Source: Treponema_C sp050937815 (GTDB lineage: Bacteria; Spirochaetota; Spirochaetia; Treponematales; Treponemataceae). From it: a stretch of 64,000 nt of DNA. Positions 32,452 to 42,373 of the stretch are shown here, piece by piece. The stretch is from contig NZ_JACDIJ010000004.1 of NCBI RefSeq assembly GCF_050937815.1, forward strand, positions 62,001 through 126,000, written 5' to 3'. Each line of letters opens with the position of its first letter. The first letter of the stretch is position 1. The translations under genes and the position numbers were made by a program. The notes under the pieces are model-generated. The model did not search any database. It had not been told where the DNA came from and saw only the letters and a program-made list of their open reading frames with translations.

Positions 32452-33240
32452 TCATCCCAACAGCATGCGGTCGTTTAGGGTTCCGTCGGCGCCTTCGAAC
32501 TTTTTAAGAAGGTCGGCAACTTGGATATTCTTTTTTTCTTCTCCGCTTACGTCGTAGATAATGCGCCCTTCATGCATCATAATGAGGCGGTTGCCGTAGC
32601 GGATGGCGTTTTTCATATTGTGGGTTACCATAAAAGCGGTAAGTCCGTCGCGGTTGATAATTTCTTCGGTAAGGTCCAAAACCTTTTGGGCGGTTTTGGG
32701 GTCGAGGGCGGCGGTATGTTCGTCCAAAAGCAAAAGCTTCGGCTTTTCCAATGTCGCCATAAGAAGGGTTAAAGCTTGGCGCTGGCCGCCGGATAAAAGG
32801 CCGACCTTTGCACTCATGCGTTTTTCAAGTCCCAAATCCAAAAGGGCAAGTTTTTCGCGGTAGAGGCTTCGCTCGGCTTGGGTGATGCCCCAGCGAAGAC
32901 CGCGCCTTTTTCCCCTGCGGTATGCAAGGGCAAGGTTTTCTTCTATCTGCATAGTGGCGGCCGTTCCGCGCATGGGGTCTTGAAATACGCGGCCGAAAAA
33001 AGCGGCTCTTTCGTGCTCTTTTAAAGCGCTTATATCAAGACCGTCCAAAACAATACGGCCCGAATCGGCGGTATAGACGCCCGCAATCAAATTTAAAAGG
33101 GTGGATTTTCCCGCCCCGTTTCCGCCGATAACGGTTACAAAGTCGCCGGGCGCCAAATCGAGGCTGATGCCGTGCAGGGCTTTTTTTTCGGTTATGGTTC
33201 CCGCATTAAAGGTTTTCGATACGTTTTGTAAGCTCAGCAT
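32452..33240 (-). CDS. ABC transporter ATP-binding protein (TrpZ-like)
   Basis: The 262-aa ATPase has Walker A GGNGAGKS, signature LSGGQRQAL and Walker B LLLLDEHTAALD. It powers the importer with the two genes upstream and overlaps the permease by 7 nt. The Glu after Walker B is followed by H rather than P, as in several YthQ/TrpZ-like members. Confidence 0.9.
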   Translation of the reverse strand: MLSLQNVSKTFNAGTITEKKALHGISLDLAPGDFVTVIGGNGAGKSTLLNLIAGVYTADSGRIVLDGLDISALKEHERAAFFGRVFQDPMRGTAATMQIEENLALAYRRGKRRGLRWGITQAERSLYREKLALLDLGLEKRMSAKVGLLSGGQRQALTLLMATLEKPKLLLLDEHTAALDPKTAQKVLDLTEEIINRDGLTAFMVTHNMKNAIRYGNRLIMMHEGRIIYDVSGEEKKNIQVADLLKKFEGADGTLNDRMLLG

Positions 33241-34154
33241 AAAGTACCGCCTTTTTGCTGCATTTTAAACTGTTTTTTTTGCATATAGTTCGCTTTGACC
33301 ACGGGAATCGCAAGGGAAAGCGCGACAAGGCAGGCGGTTAAAAGTTTTAAGTCGGTTGACTTCATACCCAGCTGAAGCACCAAGGCGATGATGATACGGT
33401 AGGTAATCGAGCCGAGAACGACGCCTGCAAGGGTGTACCAAAAGGCTATGCGGTGGCCGAATATAACTTCTCCTATAATAATGGAAGCAAGGCCGATAAC
33501 GATTGCCCCTACCCCCATACCGACGTCGGCATAGCCTTGACTTTGGGCGACAAGGGCGCCGGAAAGAGCGGTTAAGCCGTTCGAAAGGGCAAGGCCGATA
33601 AGCTTCATGTTTTCGGTATTCACGCCCTGAGCGCGTATCATGTGCTCGTTTGTACCGGTCGCGCGGATTGCAGAGCCCAGTTCGGTACCGAAAAACCAAT
33701 ACAAAAGCGCGATGATGGCAGCGGAAAAAACAATGCCGCTTATCAGGGAACTGAGGGTTTTGCCCGCCCCCGTAAGGTCTGCGACACGGCTCATAAGCGT
33801 TGTAACGCCGAGAAGCGGTATATTGGCCTTGCCCATAATGCGGATATTTACCGAGTACAGGGCAATCATCGTTAAAATACCGGCCAAAATTCCCGGAATT
33901 TTAAGTTTTGTGTGCAGTAAGGCGGTTACGGCGCCCGCAAAAGAACCGGCGATAAAGGCCGCTGCAAGCGAAACGAGGGGATCCGCATTATGGGAAACCA
34001 ACACAGCCCCTACCGCACCGCCGAGGGCAAAGCTTCCGTCAACGGTTAAGTCGGGGAAGTCGAGAACTTTAAAAGTGATAAAAACGCCCAAAGCCATAAT
34101 GCCCCACAGAATTCCCTGCGAGGCGGCTCCTTGTACTGCGAGTAAGAATCCCAT
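33234..34154 (-). CDS. ABC transporter permease (TrpY-like)
   Basis: The 306-aa BPD_transp_2-type permease has eight or more transmembrane segments, with FPDLTVDGSFALGGAVGA, the hallmark of permeases that pair with ABC_sub_bind receptors. Confidence 0.9.
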   Translation of the reverse strand: MGFLLAVQGAASQGILWGIMALGVFITFKVLDFPDLTVDGSFALGGAVGAVLVSHNADPLVSLAAAFIAGSFAGAVTALLHTKLKIPGILAGILTMIALYSVNIRIMGKANIPLLGVTTLMSRVADLTGAGKTLSSLISGIVFSAAIIALLYWFFGTELGSAIRATGTNEHMIRAQGVNTENMKLIGLALSNGLTALSGALVAQSQGYADVGMGVGAIVIGLASIIIGEVIFGHRIAFWYTLAGVVLGSITYRIIIALVLQLGMKSTDLKLLTACLVALSLAIPVVKANYMQKKQFKMQQKGGTLC

Positions 34155-35132
34155 TTATAAATCCGAGGGAATCGTAATACCGATGGCTTCGGCCATATCC
34201 TTGTTTACGGTTAAATCGAAGGATTGTACATATTCAATCGGCATTTCGGCAGGCTTTTTGCCGTCGCGTAAAATCAGCACCGCCTGCTTGCCGGTCAATT
34301 TACCCAATTCGTAATAGTTGATGCCGTAGGTTGCAAGACCGCCTTTCATCACCGGGCCTTCTTCGCCGCAAATAACCGGCAGTTTCGCTTCGCGGGCAAT
34401 CATTCCGACTGTGGTAATGCCTGCTGCAATCATATTGTCGGTGGGAACGTAAATCGCGTCGACCTTGCCGACAAGGTTTTGTACAACTTGCTGAATTTCA
34501 TTTGAGTTTGAAACGGTCGCATCAACATAGGAAAGACCGATTTCACCGCAGGCTTTTTTTGCGATTGCAACCTGAAAGGCCGAATTTTGCTCGCTGGAAT
34601 TATACAAAAGGGCGATTTTTTTTGCACCGGGAACAATTTTCTTTAAAAGCTTGATTTGCGCTTCAACGGGGGTTAAATCGGAAGTACCGCTTACATTGGT
34701 TCCCGGCATCGCATTCGATTTTACGAGTTTTGCCGATTCGGGATCGGTTACCGCCGTTACGAGGATGGGAATCGTATCGGTTAAGTTGGCGGCGGCTTGA
34801 GCGGCCGGAGTTGCAATGGCTAAAATAAGGTCGCAGCGGTCGTTTACAAACTTTTGCGCGATGGTTTGGCAGTTTGCCTGTTCGCCCTGAGCGTTTTGAT
34901 AATCGATGGAGATATTCGTTCCGTCAACGTAGCCGGCTTCGGCTAAAGAGTCGACAAAGCCCTTATACGAAGCATCGAGGGCGTCGTGTTCGACAAGCTG
35001 CAAAATGCCGATTTTAAACGATTTTTTTTTCGGTTCGGCCTTTGTGCAGCCTAAAATCGACATCGTCACAAAACACAGTACCGCAAAAAGCAATACCGTT
35101 TTTCCGAAAATACTTTTACCGGGTAAGTTCAT
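34155..35132 (-). CDS. ABC substrate-binding lipoprotein (ABC_sub_bind, TrpX-like)
   Basis: The 325-aa receptor has a lipoprotein signal peptide with lipobox SILGC (about Cys29) and the PF04392 pattern (FKIGILQLVEHDALDASYKG). The trio is the TrpXYZ type, predicted in other bacteria to import tryptophan or a related aromatic. The substrate here is not shown by the sequence. It heads the operon. Confidence 0.88.
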   Translation of the reverse strand: MNLPGKSIFGKTVLLFAVLCFVTMSILGCTKAEPKKKSFKIGILQLVEHDALDASYKGFVDSLAEAGYVDGTNISIDYQNAQGEQANCQTIAQKFVNDRCDLILAIATPAAQAAANLTDTIPILVTAVTDPESAKLVKSNAMPGTNVSGTSDLTPVEAQIKLLKKIVPGAKKIALLYNSSEQNSAFQVAIAKKACGEIGLSYVDATVSNSNEIQQVVQNLVGKVDAIYVPTDNMIAAGITTVGMIAREAKLPVICGEEGPVMKGGLATYGINYYELGKLTGKQAVLILRDGKKPAEMPIEYVQSFDLTVNKDMAEAIGITIPSDL

Positions 35133-35260
35133 TGTAATCTCTCCTTTTATCAGTATGGAATATCCGATTTTATATGCACATCTGCAACACCGAACGGCAC
35201 TTCCTCTTACACAGCATTTACACCGGACGGAAAAAAATCGATTCCTTTTAATATTTTTCT

Positions 35261-35290
35261 ACTATATATAAAAAAACAATGCCTAGTCAA
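35261..35290 (-). promoter_or_regulatory. Promoter of the TrpXYZ-like operon
   Basis: TTGACT (35285-35290), 18 nt, TATAGT (35261-35266) on the minus strand, with a leader of about 120 nt. The leader has two similar segments (CCGTCCGGTGT and CCGTTCGGTGT) but no riboswitch I recognise. Confidence 0.6.
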
Positions 35291-35298
35291 GTATAGTA

Positions 35299-36216
35299 TT
35301 ATGCAAGATGACTGCGCGCTAAAATACAAGCGCCGGTTGCCGGATCGTATAAGCGCTCCTGGACAGTAATTTGAGGAAGGGCCGATCTTATACGCTCGGC
35401 GGTTCGGCGAGAAAAATCGGCTTCATGCTCAAAAATCCCGCCCGAAAAAACCAAATCCGTTTTTTCGGTTTCAAAAATCTGTATATACGCGCTTTTTACC
35501 AAATCGGTTAAATCGATAAGGGCTTGCTCTAAGATTGCAACCGCCGCCCCGTCGCCGTCGCCGGCCGATTGAAATACAAGGGGTGCAAAAGAGGCTATAC
35601 GGGCTTTGTCGAAATTCGTATATAAAAAGGAAAAGAGGTCCCGCACATCGGAAACTTTATAATGTTCGAACATGTGTTCGGTTAATACCGTTTTTTGAGC
35701 CCGCCTTTCATAGGCGCACACGGCAGAACGTATACCGTCCAAACCGATACGAAAGCCTGAACCTTCATCGCCGATAAGGTGCCCCAAACCGCCGGCTCTC
35801 GCGGTTTTTCCGTCGGCTCGTAAAGCGGCGGCGATGGAACCCGTTCCGCTTATTAAAATAAGACCTTCAGCTTTACCTGTGCCGCCGGCAAGGGCGGCAA
35901 GGGCGTCGTTACATAAATACACGGGGCAGGATATGCCGTTATCTTTAAAAAACTGTTTAAACAGTGCCTTTTCTTTTTCGACGCTTAAACCGGCCGAAGC
36001 AAAGCATCCTTCGGTAAAATCTGATACACAAATGCCCTGCTTTTCTTTTAATATGTCAAAGAGGGAAAGAATATGAACGCATGCTTGTTCGAAGCCCACA
36101 GCATACATATTTGTAGAAAAACCGCTTACCGTACAAATAACCTTACCGGTATCGTCGCTTACGGCTAACCGCGATTTTGTACCGCCGCCGTCAATACCGA
36201 AAAACAGTTTTTTCAT
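35299..36216 (-). CDS. BadF/BadG-type amino-sugar kinase (MurK-like)
   Basis: The 305-aa ASKHA kinase has FGIDGGGTKSRLAV (phosphate 1), ISGTGSIAAAL (phosphate 2) and GDEGSGFRIG. This is the N-acetylglucosamine kinase group; Clostridium MurK phosphorylates both MurNAc and GlcNAc. Because it lies 8 nt after murQ, phosphorylation of MurNAc taken up by the neighbouring importer is likely. Confidence 0.88.
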   Translation of the reverse strand: MKKLFFGIDGGGTKSRLAVSDDTGKVICTVSGFSTNMYAVGFEQACVHILSLFDILKEKQGICVSDFTEGCFASAGLSVEKEKALFKQFFKDNGISCPVYLCNDALAALAGGTGKAEGLILISGTGSIAAALRADGKTARAGGLGHLIGDEGSGFRIGLDGIRSAVCAYERRAQKTVLTEHMFEHYKVSDVRDLFSFLYTNFDKARIASFAPLVFQSAGDGDGAAVAILEQALIDLTDLVKSAYIQIFETEKTDLVFSGGIFEHEADFSRRTAERIRSALPQITVQERLYDPATGACILARSHLA

Positions 36217-36224
36217 ATATCCGT

Positions 36225-37136
36225 TTATTCCTTTGTTTCGGTTTTATAAGCATCCAAAGCCAAATTAATGTTGCCCCTGCCCTTTTCCAATAAATGTTCC
36301 GCTTTTTCTTTATCCACATCCAAAGAAGCCATAATAATTGCAGTACGAATTTTATGTCCCGAATCTTCAAATGCCTTTGCCGCTTTTTCTTCACCGCAGC
36401 CCGTTATTTCATTTATCAAACGTTTTGAACGCTCTACCAATTTTGCATTGACGGGCATTAAATCAATCATAAAATTATTATACACTTTGCCCAATTTTAT
36501 CATTGCCGTCGTCGTAATCATATTAAGCGCCATTTTCTGGGCAGTACCCGACTTCATACGAGTGGAACCGGTGACTATTTCCGGGCCTACAGGCAAAAAA
36601 ATGGCAAAATCGGCGAGATTAAATGTAGAAGAGTCTTTATTACAGCTTATCGCTCCGACGGGGCTGCCCAAAGAACGCGCATACTCCATAGCTCCCAGTA
36701 CATAGGGAGCCGAACCTGAAGCGGTAATACCGACAAGCATATCGGAACGGGAAAAACCGGCTTCTTTAAGCTGATCGATACCGTGATTTTTATCGTCTTC
36801 GGCACCTTCAACCGATTTGCGTAAAGCCGTATCGCCGCCTGCTATAAGCCCCTGCACCATATCCGGAGATACGCCGTATGTCGGAGGACATTCGGAAGCA
36901 TCCAAAACCCCCAATCTGCCGGAAGTTCCCGCCCCCAAATAAAAAAGCCGGCCGCCCTTTTTAAAAACGTCGACCAAACAATCAATCAAATCGGCTAATT
37001 GCGGAATTGAACTTTCAACTACCGATGCGATTTTTTTATCTTCATTATTAATAATACTTAAAATTTCTTTTGTACTCTTTGTGTCGATTTGATACGAAGC
37101 GGGATTGCGCTGTTCGGTTGCGGGGATTGCCGTCAT
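36225..37136 (-). CDS. murQ: N-acetylmuramic acid 6-phosphate etherase
   Basis: The 303-aa SIS-fold lyase converts MurNAc-6-P to GlcNAc-6-P and lactate. The diagnostic GAGTSGRLGVLDASECPPTY, GMVQGLIAGG-like region and GTAQKMALNMI are present. The length matches the family. Confidence 0.95.
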   Translation of the reverse strand: MTAIPATEQRNPASYQIDTKSTKEILSIINNEDKKIASVVESSIPQLADLIDCLVDVFKKGGRLFYLGAGTSGRLGVLDASECPPTYGVSPDMVQGLIAGGDTALRKSVEGAEDDKNHGIDQLKEAGFSRSDMLVGITASGSAPYVLGAMEYARSLGSPVGAISCNKDSSTFNLADFAIFLPVGPEIVTGSTRMKSGTAQKMALNMITTTAMIKLGKVYNNFMIDLMPVNAKLVERSKRLINEITGCGEEKAAKAFEDSGHKIRTAIIMASLDVDKEKAEHLLEKGRGNINLALDAYKTETKE

Positions 37137-37223
37137 AAAAACTCCAATATCGAAAATTGTAACGTTAAGGCATATGCGCCTTGTTACCTACCAGTATACC
37201 TCAATACGAATATTTTGTGTATA

Positions 37224-37242
37224 GAAATTAAAAAAAAATTTC
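37224..37242. promoter_or_regulatory. Inverted repeat in the murQ-murR intergenic region
   Basis: GAAATT ... AATTTC around an A-tract lies between the divergent genes and could be a MurR operator. Simple AT-rich composition could also give it by chance. Confidence 0.35.
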
Positions 37243-37283
37243 ACATTTTTTTGAAAATAAATGAAAAAAAAATACATTTTTCC

Positions 37284-37312
37284 TTGACAAAACCGCACGA
37301 ATGATTGACAAT
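37284..37312 (+). promoter_or_regulatory. murR promoter
   Basis: TTGACA (37284-37289), 17 nt, GACAAT (37307-37312), and ATG at 37319 only 6 nt further: a probable leaderless start. Confidence 0.6.
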
Positions 37313-37318
37313 AATCGT

Positions 37319-38179
37319 ATGACAAGCATTTCGTATTTGCTAAAAGCATCTTTTCCCGATTGCTCCCCAAGCGAACAGCAAGCCGCACGGTTTATACTTG
37401 AACATCCGGCAGAGGCGATGCGCTGTAATGTTTCCGAATTGGCAGAGCAAGCTCAGGTAAGTACGGCTGCGGTAATCCGATTGTGTAAAAGAATTCATAT
37501 AGACGGTTTTAATACATTAAGACTTATGCTTGCCAAAGACGTGTATTCGCCGGAAACGGCAAACGAATTTTTACCCGATTTTAATTTCGAAAGCGATTCT
37601 CCGATGGAAACAATCGCTTCCGCCTTAATACAAACGGCAACAAACAATTTCAATAACGTCGGAAAATTGTTGAATGAAAAAACTTTGTTCGACACGGTAG
37701 CCCTTATATTAAACGCCCGTTCGATTCAAATAGGCGGCATAGGAGCTTCGGCCGTGGCGGCAATGGATTTATACCAAAAACTTACAAGGCTGGGAATGTT
37801 TGCGGTTTTTAATCAGGAAACGCATATGCAGCTCACTGCAGCGGCAACCCTTTCGCCCAAAGATGTATTTTTTGCTTTTTCTTATTCGGGCGAAACAAAC
37901 GATATTCTTTTACCGGTGCAAATGGCGAAAGAACGGGGGGTAAAGGTTATTGCGGTAACGCGCGTCGGAGAAAACAGTTTATCCAAACTGGCCGATTTTG
38001 TCTTTGCCATACCCGATACGGAATCATTATCGAGGCACGGCGCTACAATTTCAAGGATGAATCAATTATTGATTATAGATATTTTATATACGGCGTTAAT
38101 TACGCGGGCAATGGAACAAAGCATTGAAAACATCGCGCGTACTCGTAAAGCGGTGTCCGCTTCATTGGGCAGACATTAA
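37319..38179 (+). CDS. MurR/RpiR-family transcriptional regulator
   Basis: The 286-aa protein has an N-terminal HTH_6 domain (QAQVSTAAVIRLCKRIHIDG) and a C-terminal SIS sugar-phosphate-binding domain (IQIGGIGASAVAAMDLYQKL). It probably senses MurNAc-6-P. I prefer the ATG at 37319 over 37301, because the -10 box overlaps the earlier ATG. It is divergent from murQ and heads a run with an esterase and the ABC importer. Confidence 0.88.
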   Translation: MTSISYLLKASFPDCSPSEQQAARFILEHPAEAMRCNVSELAEQAQVSTAAVIRLCKRIHIDGFNTLRLMLAKDVYSPETANEFLPDFNFESDSPMETIASALIQTATNNFNNVGKLLNEKTLFDTVALILNARSIQIGGIGASAVAAMDLYQKLTRLGMFAVFNQETHMQLTAAATLSPKDVFFAFSYSGETNDILLPVQMAKERGVKVIAVTRVGENSLSKLADFVFAIPDTESLSRHGATISRMNQLLIIDILYTALITRAMEQSIENIARTRKAVSASLGRH

Positions 38180-38191
38180 TTCGGAGGAAGT

Positions 38192-39010
38192 ATGGCAGTT
38201 GTTTATGCGGAATTTTTTTCACATTCTCTTATGCGCAGCGTGCCCTTTTGCGCCGTAATTCCGGCCGAAAATCCCGCACCGACTGCGGAAGGGGTTAAAG
38301 CCGAAAAAAATACGCAAACCGATTTTAAAACCCTGTATTTGCTCCACGGTTTATACGGTTCCAATACCGATTGGCTTACAAAATCCGACATCCGCCGCTT
38401 ATCGTCTGAAAAAAACCTTGCCGTTATCATGCCTGCAGCGGAAAATCATTTTTATATGGACGGTTCCCTTCCCGGCGAACAATACGGCCGCTTTATCGGA
38501 GAAGAATTGCCGGAAATAGCATGTAACATGTTTTGCCTTTCAAAACGAAAGGAAGACACCTTTATTGCAGGATTGTCGATGGGTGGAGCGGGTGCAATAC
38601 GAACGGCATGCCTGTATCCGCACAGGTTTTCGGCGGCCGCAGGTTTATCGTCCGCATTTTTAAACCGCAGCCACATAAGCGAATCGCATCCGGTTTTTAC
38701 ACCGCAATGGGCCGACCGTATTTTCGGCGGTATCGAAAACATGGAACAAGAATATAAAAATGCGGTAAAAAAGCTTATCGCGTCCGTACACAAAAACAAC
38801 CGGCCTACGTTTTACCTTTCGTGCGGAACGGAAGATTTTTTACTTGAGGCAAACCGCGATTTTCACCGGTTTTGTACCGACCGGAACATAGAGCATGTTT
38901 ATGAAGAAAAAAGCGGAGGCCACGATTGGCAATTTTGGAACGGTGAAATAAAAAAAGTTATCGACCGTTTTATTGCCGAAAAAACACCGGCGCATAACGG
39001 CGCCGTATAA
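38192..39010 (+). CDS. Esterase family hydrolase
   Basis: The 272-aa alpha/beta hydrolase belongs to the EstA/esterase D group. LYLLHGLYGSNTDW forms the oxyanion region, GLSMGGAGA carries the nucleophilic Ser, and GGHDWQFW the catalytic His. No signal peptide. It may remove acyl groups from imported amino sugars, such as O-acetyl groups on muropeptides; that is inference from context. GGAGG precedes the ATG. Confidence 0.85.
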   Translation: MAVVYAEFFSHSLMRSVPFCAVIPAENPAPTAEGVKAEKNTQTDFKTLYLLHGLYGSNTDWLTKSDIRRLSSEKNLAVIMPAAENHFYMDGSLPGEQYGRFIGEELPEIACNMFCLSKRKEDTFIAGLSMGGAGAIRTACLYPHRFSAAAGLSSAFLNRSHISESHPVFTPQWADRIFGGIENMEQEYKNAVKKLIASVHKNNRPTFYLSCGTEDFLLEANRDFHRFCTDRNIEHVYEEKSGGHDWQFWNGEIKKVIDRFIAEKTPAHNGAV

Positions 39011-39086
39011 TGCAAAATTTACAATCCGGTAAATACGGAATTGTAAAATATAGGATGTATGTTTTTCTGTATTAGGAGGAAAAAGT

Positions 39087-40361
39087 ATGAAAAACAAATT
39101 GTTTACAATCTTTTTGATTTGTTTTATTCTGGTACCGCTTGCATTGACGGCAAAGGGTTCCGGCGATCAAAGCGGAAGTTCCGGTGAAAAGGTAACATTG
39201 GAATTTTGGACATGGCGCACCGAAGACGTAGCATTTTACGACAAAGTAATCGATGCTTTTCAAAAAAAACACCCGAACATCACTGTAAAGCAAACCGCCA
39301 TAAAAAATACCGAATACAACACGATTCTTACCGCTTCGTTACAGGGCGGCGGCGGCCCCGATGTTTTTATGGGAAGAGCTTACGGCGCTTTACAAGCACT
39401 TGCAGGCAGCGGATATTTACTCCCGCTTGACAATGAAGTTCCCAATCTCAAAAATTATTCGGAACCCGCAAAACAGGGTGCACGCAGCATTACCGACGGT
39501 AAAATGTACGGACTGCCCGCATTGAGCCAAGCGATTTTTTGCTACTACAACAAAGATATTTACAAAAAACTCGGCTTAAAAGTTCCTACAACATGGGCGG
39601 AATTTATTTCCAACCTCGAAACGTGCAAAAAAAGCGGTATCGTTCCGCTCGCAAACGGTTCGAAAGACGGATGGACGGTTGAAACCCTTTTGGGCGGCGT
39701 CGGCCCCAACTTTTACGGTGCAAACGACTTTTTTGATGCCGTTGTAGCCGGAAAAACCACCTTTGAAGATCCGCGCTTTGTGGAAGCCGTTAAAAAAATC
39801 GGCGAACTGCGCCCCTACATGCCCGAACTCTACGCGGGAGTAGGTTATACCGATATCCAAGGTTCGTTTATAAACGAAATGTCCGCACACATGATCGGCG
39901 GTTCGTATGAAGCGGGTACCTTCAGATCACAAAATCCTTCATTGGATTTTGACGTATTCCCCGTTCCGGGAATCAAAGCCGGCACACAGTACATCACCTT
40001 TTATGCCGATATGAACTGGGCCGTAAATGCCGCGACAAAAAATAAAGAAGCCGCATTAACGTTCTTAAAGTTCCTCGGTTCGACTGAAGTGGGAAATATG
40101 CTTATCTCCGATTTGAAAATGGTCAGTTCGGTTCCCGGTGTCGATACAAAATTGGATCCCTTTGTCGGAAAGGTTATCACACTTTTGAAAAACAGCACCA
40201 GTTATATCTTCCTTGTTCCCTTCCGCTATGAGCAGCCTACAGGTTCGGCTTTATGGCAGGCAGCCGGACAAGGGTATTTGGCCGGAACATTGACGGCGGA
40301 ACAAGCTTGTAAAAACGTGCAAACCGGTATTGCATCGTATTACAAACCGTTCCAAAAGTAA
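39087..40361 (+). CDS. Sugar ABC transporter substrate-binding protein
   Basis: The 424-aa CUT1-type receptor (SBP_bac_1) has a signal peptide (1-24) without a lipobox Cys, then LEFWTWRTEDVAFYDKVIDAF and a GGGGPDVFMG ligand loop. Strong Shine-Dalgarno AGGAGG. Placement after murR suggests MurNAc, GlcNAc or a muropeptide sugar. Confidence 0.9.
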   Translation: MKNKLFTIFLICFILVPLALTAKGSGDQSGSSGEKVTLEFWTWRTEDVAFYDKVIDAFQKKHPNITVKQTAIKNTEYNTILTASLQGGGGPDVFMGRAYGALQALAGSGYLLPLDNEVPNLKNYSEPAKQGARSITDGKMYGLPALSQAIFCYYNKDIYKKLGLKVPTTWAEFISNLETCKKSGIVPLANGSKDGWTVETLLGGVGPNFYGANDFFDAVVAGKTTFEDPRFVEAVKKIGELRPYMPELYAGVGYTDIQGSFINEMSAHMIGGSYEAGTFRSQNPSLDFDVFPVPGIKAGTQYITFYADMNWAVNAATKNKEAALTFLKFLGSTEVGNMLISDLKMVSSVPGVDTKLDPFVGKVITLLKNSTSYIFLVPFRYEQPTGSALWQAAGQGYLAGTLTAEQACKNVQTGIASYYKPFQK

Positions 40362-40407
40362 AATTGCCGTCCGTATACCGGTAAGTTTTACGGACGGATA
40401 GTTGCGA

Positions 40408-40443
40408 GGGGCTGGTCAAAAAGTGATATTTTCGGACAGCCCC
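40408..40443. repeat. Hairpin between receptor and permease genes
   Basis: GGGGCTG ... CAGCCCC around a loop containing AAAAAGTGATATTTT. No T-run follows, so it more likely protects the receptor mRNA or attenuates than terminates. It resembles the stem at 61415-61450. The rest of the 207-nt gap is empty. Confidence 0.6.
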
Positions 40444-40568
40444 CGTACTGTCAACTTTGTGAAATTCAGCCTTTATCCGAACAAAAACGGAAAAAGGCTC
40501 GATTTTCATTTAATACAAATAAAGGAAAAAGTATACAAGGCTTTAAACCTCACATACTTGACATTGTT

Positions 40569-41483
40569 ATGATAACAAAAAAAACAAGAAAATTTTTGTG
40601 GATTTCGCTTTTTGTAACGCCGGCATTGTCTATCGTTATGATATTTATTTTATTGCCGCTTTTTATGAGCTTGTTTAACAGCTTTTTTGAATGGAATCAA
40701 CTTTTACGCGGCAAATTTATCGCATTCGGAAATTTTAAAAAATTATTTTCAACCTTTCCTTATAATGTGCGTTTTTTTAATGCATTAAAACATAACGGAA
40801 TTTGGTTTTGCTGTACCATGCTTATTCAAAACAGTTTGGGCTTGTTGTTCGGTTATGCGCTCAGCCGTCGCATTGCCGCTCACGGTTTTTTCAAACGGGT
40901 GTTTTTTATTCCCGTACTTTTTTCCATCGTCGCAGTCGGCTTTTTATGGGGAGTGTATTTAAAAAGCGACGGTTTGGTAAACAGTTTTCTAAACCTTTTG
41001 GATTTATCTTCATGGCGCAGAGCATGGCTCGGAGACGAAAAAACGGCAACTTTTGCCATAATCGCAACGAATATTTGGCGCTGGGTAGGCTTCCCTTCTC
41101 TCGTTTTTCTTGCGGCTATAGATGCGGTTGATCAAAGCTGCCTTGAAGCCGCCTACCTCGACGGCGTAACCGAAAGAGGTTTATTTTGGAAAATTATTTT
41201 TCCGCTTATTATACCTTCGGTAACCGTTATTGTCGTATTGACCGTCATCGGAAGTTTAAATGTTTTCGAGCAAATATATACAATGACCGATTTGGGCGGC
41301 GGACCGAATTACAGCACCGATACCATCGGTACGCTTTTTTACCGCACAGCCTTCGGTTCGGTAGATACGGGAAACCCTGAAATCGGTATCGGAAGCAGTA
41401 TTGCCGTTATTATTTACATACTGACCTTTTGTATCTCGCTCGTATCCGTTGCGGTCGGAAAAAATAAGGAGACTCAAATATGA
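40569..41483 (+). CDS. Sugar ABC transporter permease 1 (MsmF-like)
   Basis: The 304-aa CUT1 permease has six transmembrane helices and the EAA loop LEAAYLDGVTERGLFWKIIF. No Shine-Dalgarno is clear. It forms the channel with the next gene. Confidence 0.9.
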   Translation: MITKKTRKFLWISLFVTPALSIVMIFILLPLFMSLFNSFFEWNQLLRGKFIAFGNFKKLFSTFPYNVRFFNALKHNGIWFCCTMLIQNSLGLLFGYALSRRIAAHGFFKRVFFIPVLFSIVAVGFLWGVYLKSDGLVNSFLNLLDLSSWRRAWLGDEKTATFAIIATNIWRWVGFPSLVFLAAIDAVDQSCLEAAYLDGVTERGLFWKIIFPLIIPSVTVIVVLTVIGSLNVFEQIYTMTDLGGGPNYSTDTIGTLFYRTAFGSVDTGNPEIGIGSSIAVIIYILTFCISLVSVAVGKNKETQI

Positions 41484-42334
41484 ACACGGATTTCCGATTT
41501 TCAAATGCACGCCTTTTAAAGCGCATCGGCATCATATGCATTTTAAGCCTTATGGTTATATACGTTATTTTAATCGTCTATCCCTTGTTTAATATGATTA
41601 TTTCATCGCTTAAACCGACACGGGAAATCTTAAAACATCCGTTTGCGCTTCCGCAAAAGCCCGATTTTTCTTCATACAAAAAAGTATGGATAGATATGGG
41701 ATTCAGCACCTTTTTTGTAAACAGCATTATCGTTACGGTTTCATCGATGTGTATGGTTTTACTTTTCGGTTCAATGGCTTCTTACGGTATAAGCCGCTAT
41801 TCATTTAAAGGCAATACCTTGTTATATATGATTTTTTTAAGCGGTATTATGCTTCCGTTAAAGGCGGCGATTATTCCTTTGTTTATACTGATAAAAAAAC
41901 TCGGCCTTATGGATAATTTTTTATCGGTAATTTTGATTTTTACGGCAATGGGCATTCCTTCGACAATATTTATTTTATCGGGATTTTTCAAAGCGATTCC
42001 CATGGACCTCGAATATGCCGCACGCATAGACGGATGTAACGATTTCAGTATTTACGCTAAAATTATGATGCCGGTAATAGCGCCGGGTATTGCCTTGGTT
42101 ACGATTTACAATGCGGTTCCTATTTGGAACGACTTCTTTTTTCCGCTCGTTTTTTTGCACAGCAGAAAATTAAAAACACTGCCCGTAGGTTTAAGTACCT
42201 TTTTCGGTCAACACAGTACAAACTGGACGCTTTTGTTTACCGGCCTTACCGTTGCAATTTTACCCATGCTTATTATGTACCTTTTTATGAGTAAATACTT
42301 TATACGCGGTATGACCGCCGGAGCCGTAAAATAG
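41480..42334 (+). CDS. Sugar ABC transporter permease 2 (MsmG-like)
   Basis: The 284-aa CUT1 permease has the EAA loop LEYAARIDGCNDFSIYAKIM. The ATG overlaps the upstream stop (ATGA) and AAGGAG precedes it. No ATPase gene follows, so a shared MsmX-type ATPase encoded elsewhere must serve the importer. Confidence 0.9.
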   Translation: MNTDFRFSNARLLKRIGIICILSLMVIYVILIVYPLFNMIISSLKPTREILKHPFALPQKPDFSSYKKVWIDMGFSTFFVNSIIVTVSSMCMVLLFGSMASYGISRYSFKGNTLLYMIFLSGIMLPLKAAIIPLFILIKKLGLMDNFLSVILIFTAMGIPSTIFILSGFFKAIPMDLEYAARIDGCNDFSIYAKIMMPVIAPGIALVTIYNAVPIWNDFFFPLVFLHSRKLKTLPVGLSTFFGQHSTNWTLLFTGLTVAILPMLIMYLFMSKYFIRGMTAGAVK

Positions 42335-42373
42335 TACAGACTTTTTTTTAAGTGTATGCTATAGTAGCGCATT

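Noticed and set aside
33640..34314. 224-aa plus-strand ORF
   Set aside because: It is the antisense shadow of the TrpY-like permease and TrpX-like receptor genes and has no ribosome site.
35133..35260. T-box or Trp-responsive riboswitch before the TrpXYZ-like operon
   Set aside because: I found no T-box consensus (TGGNACCGCG-like) and no terminator/antiterminator pair.
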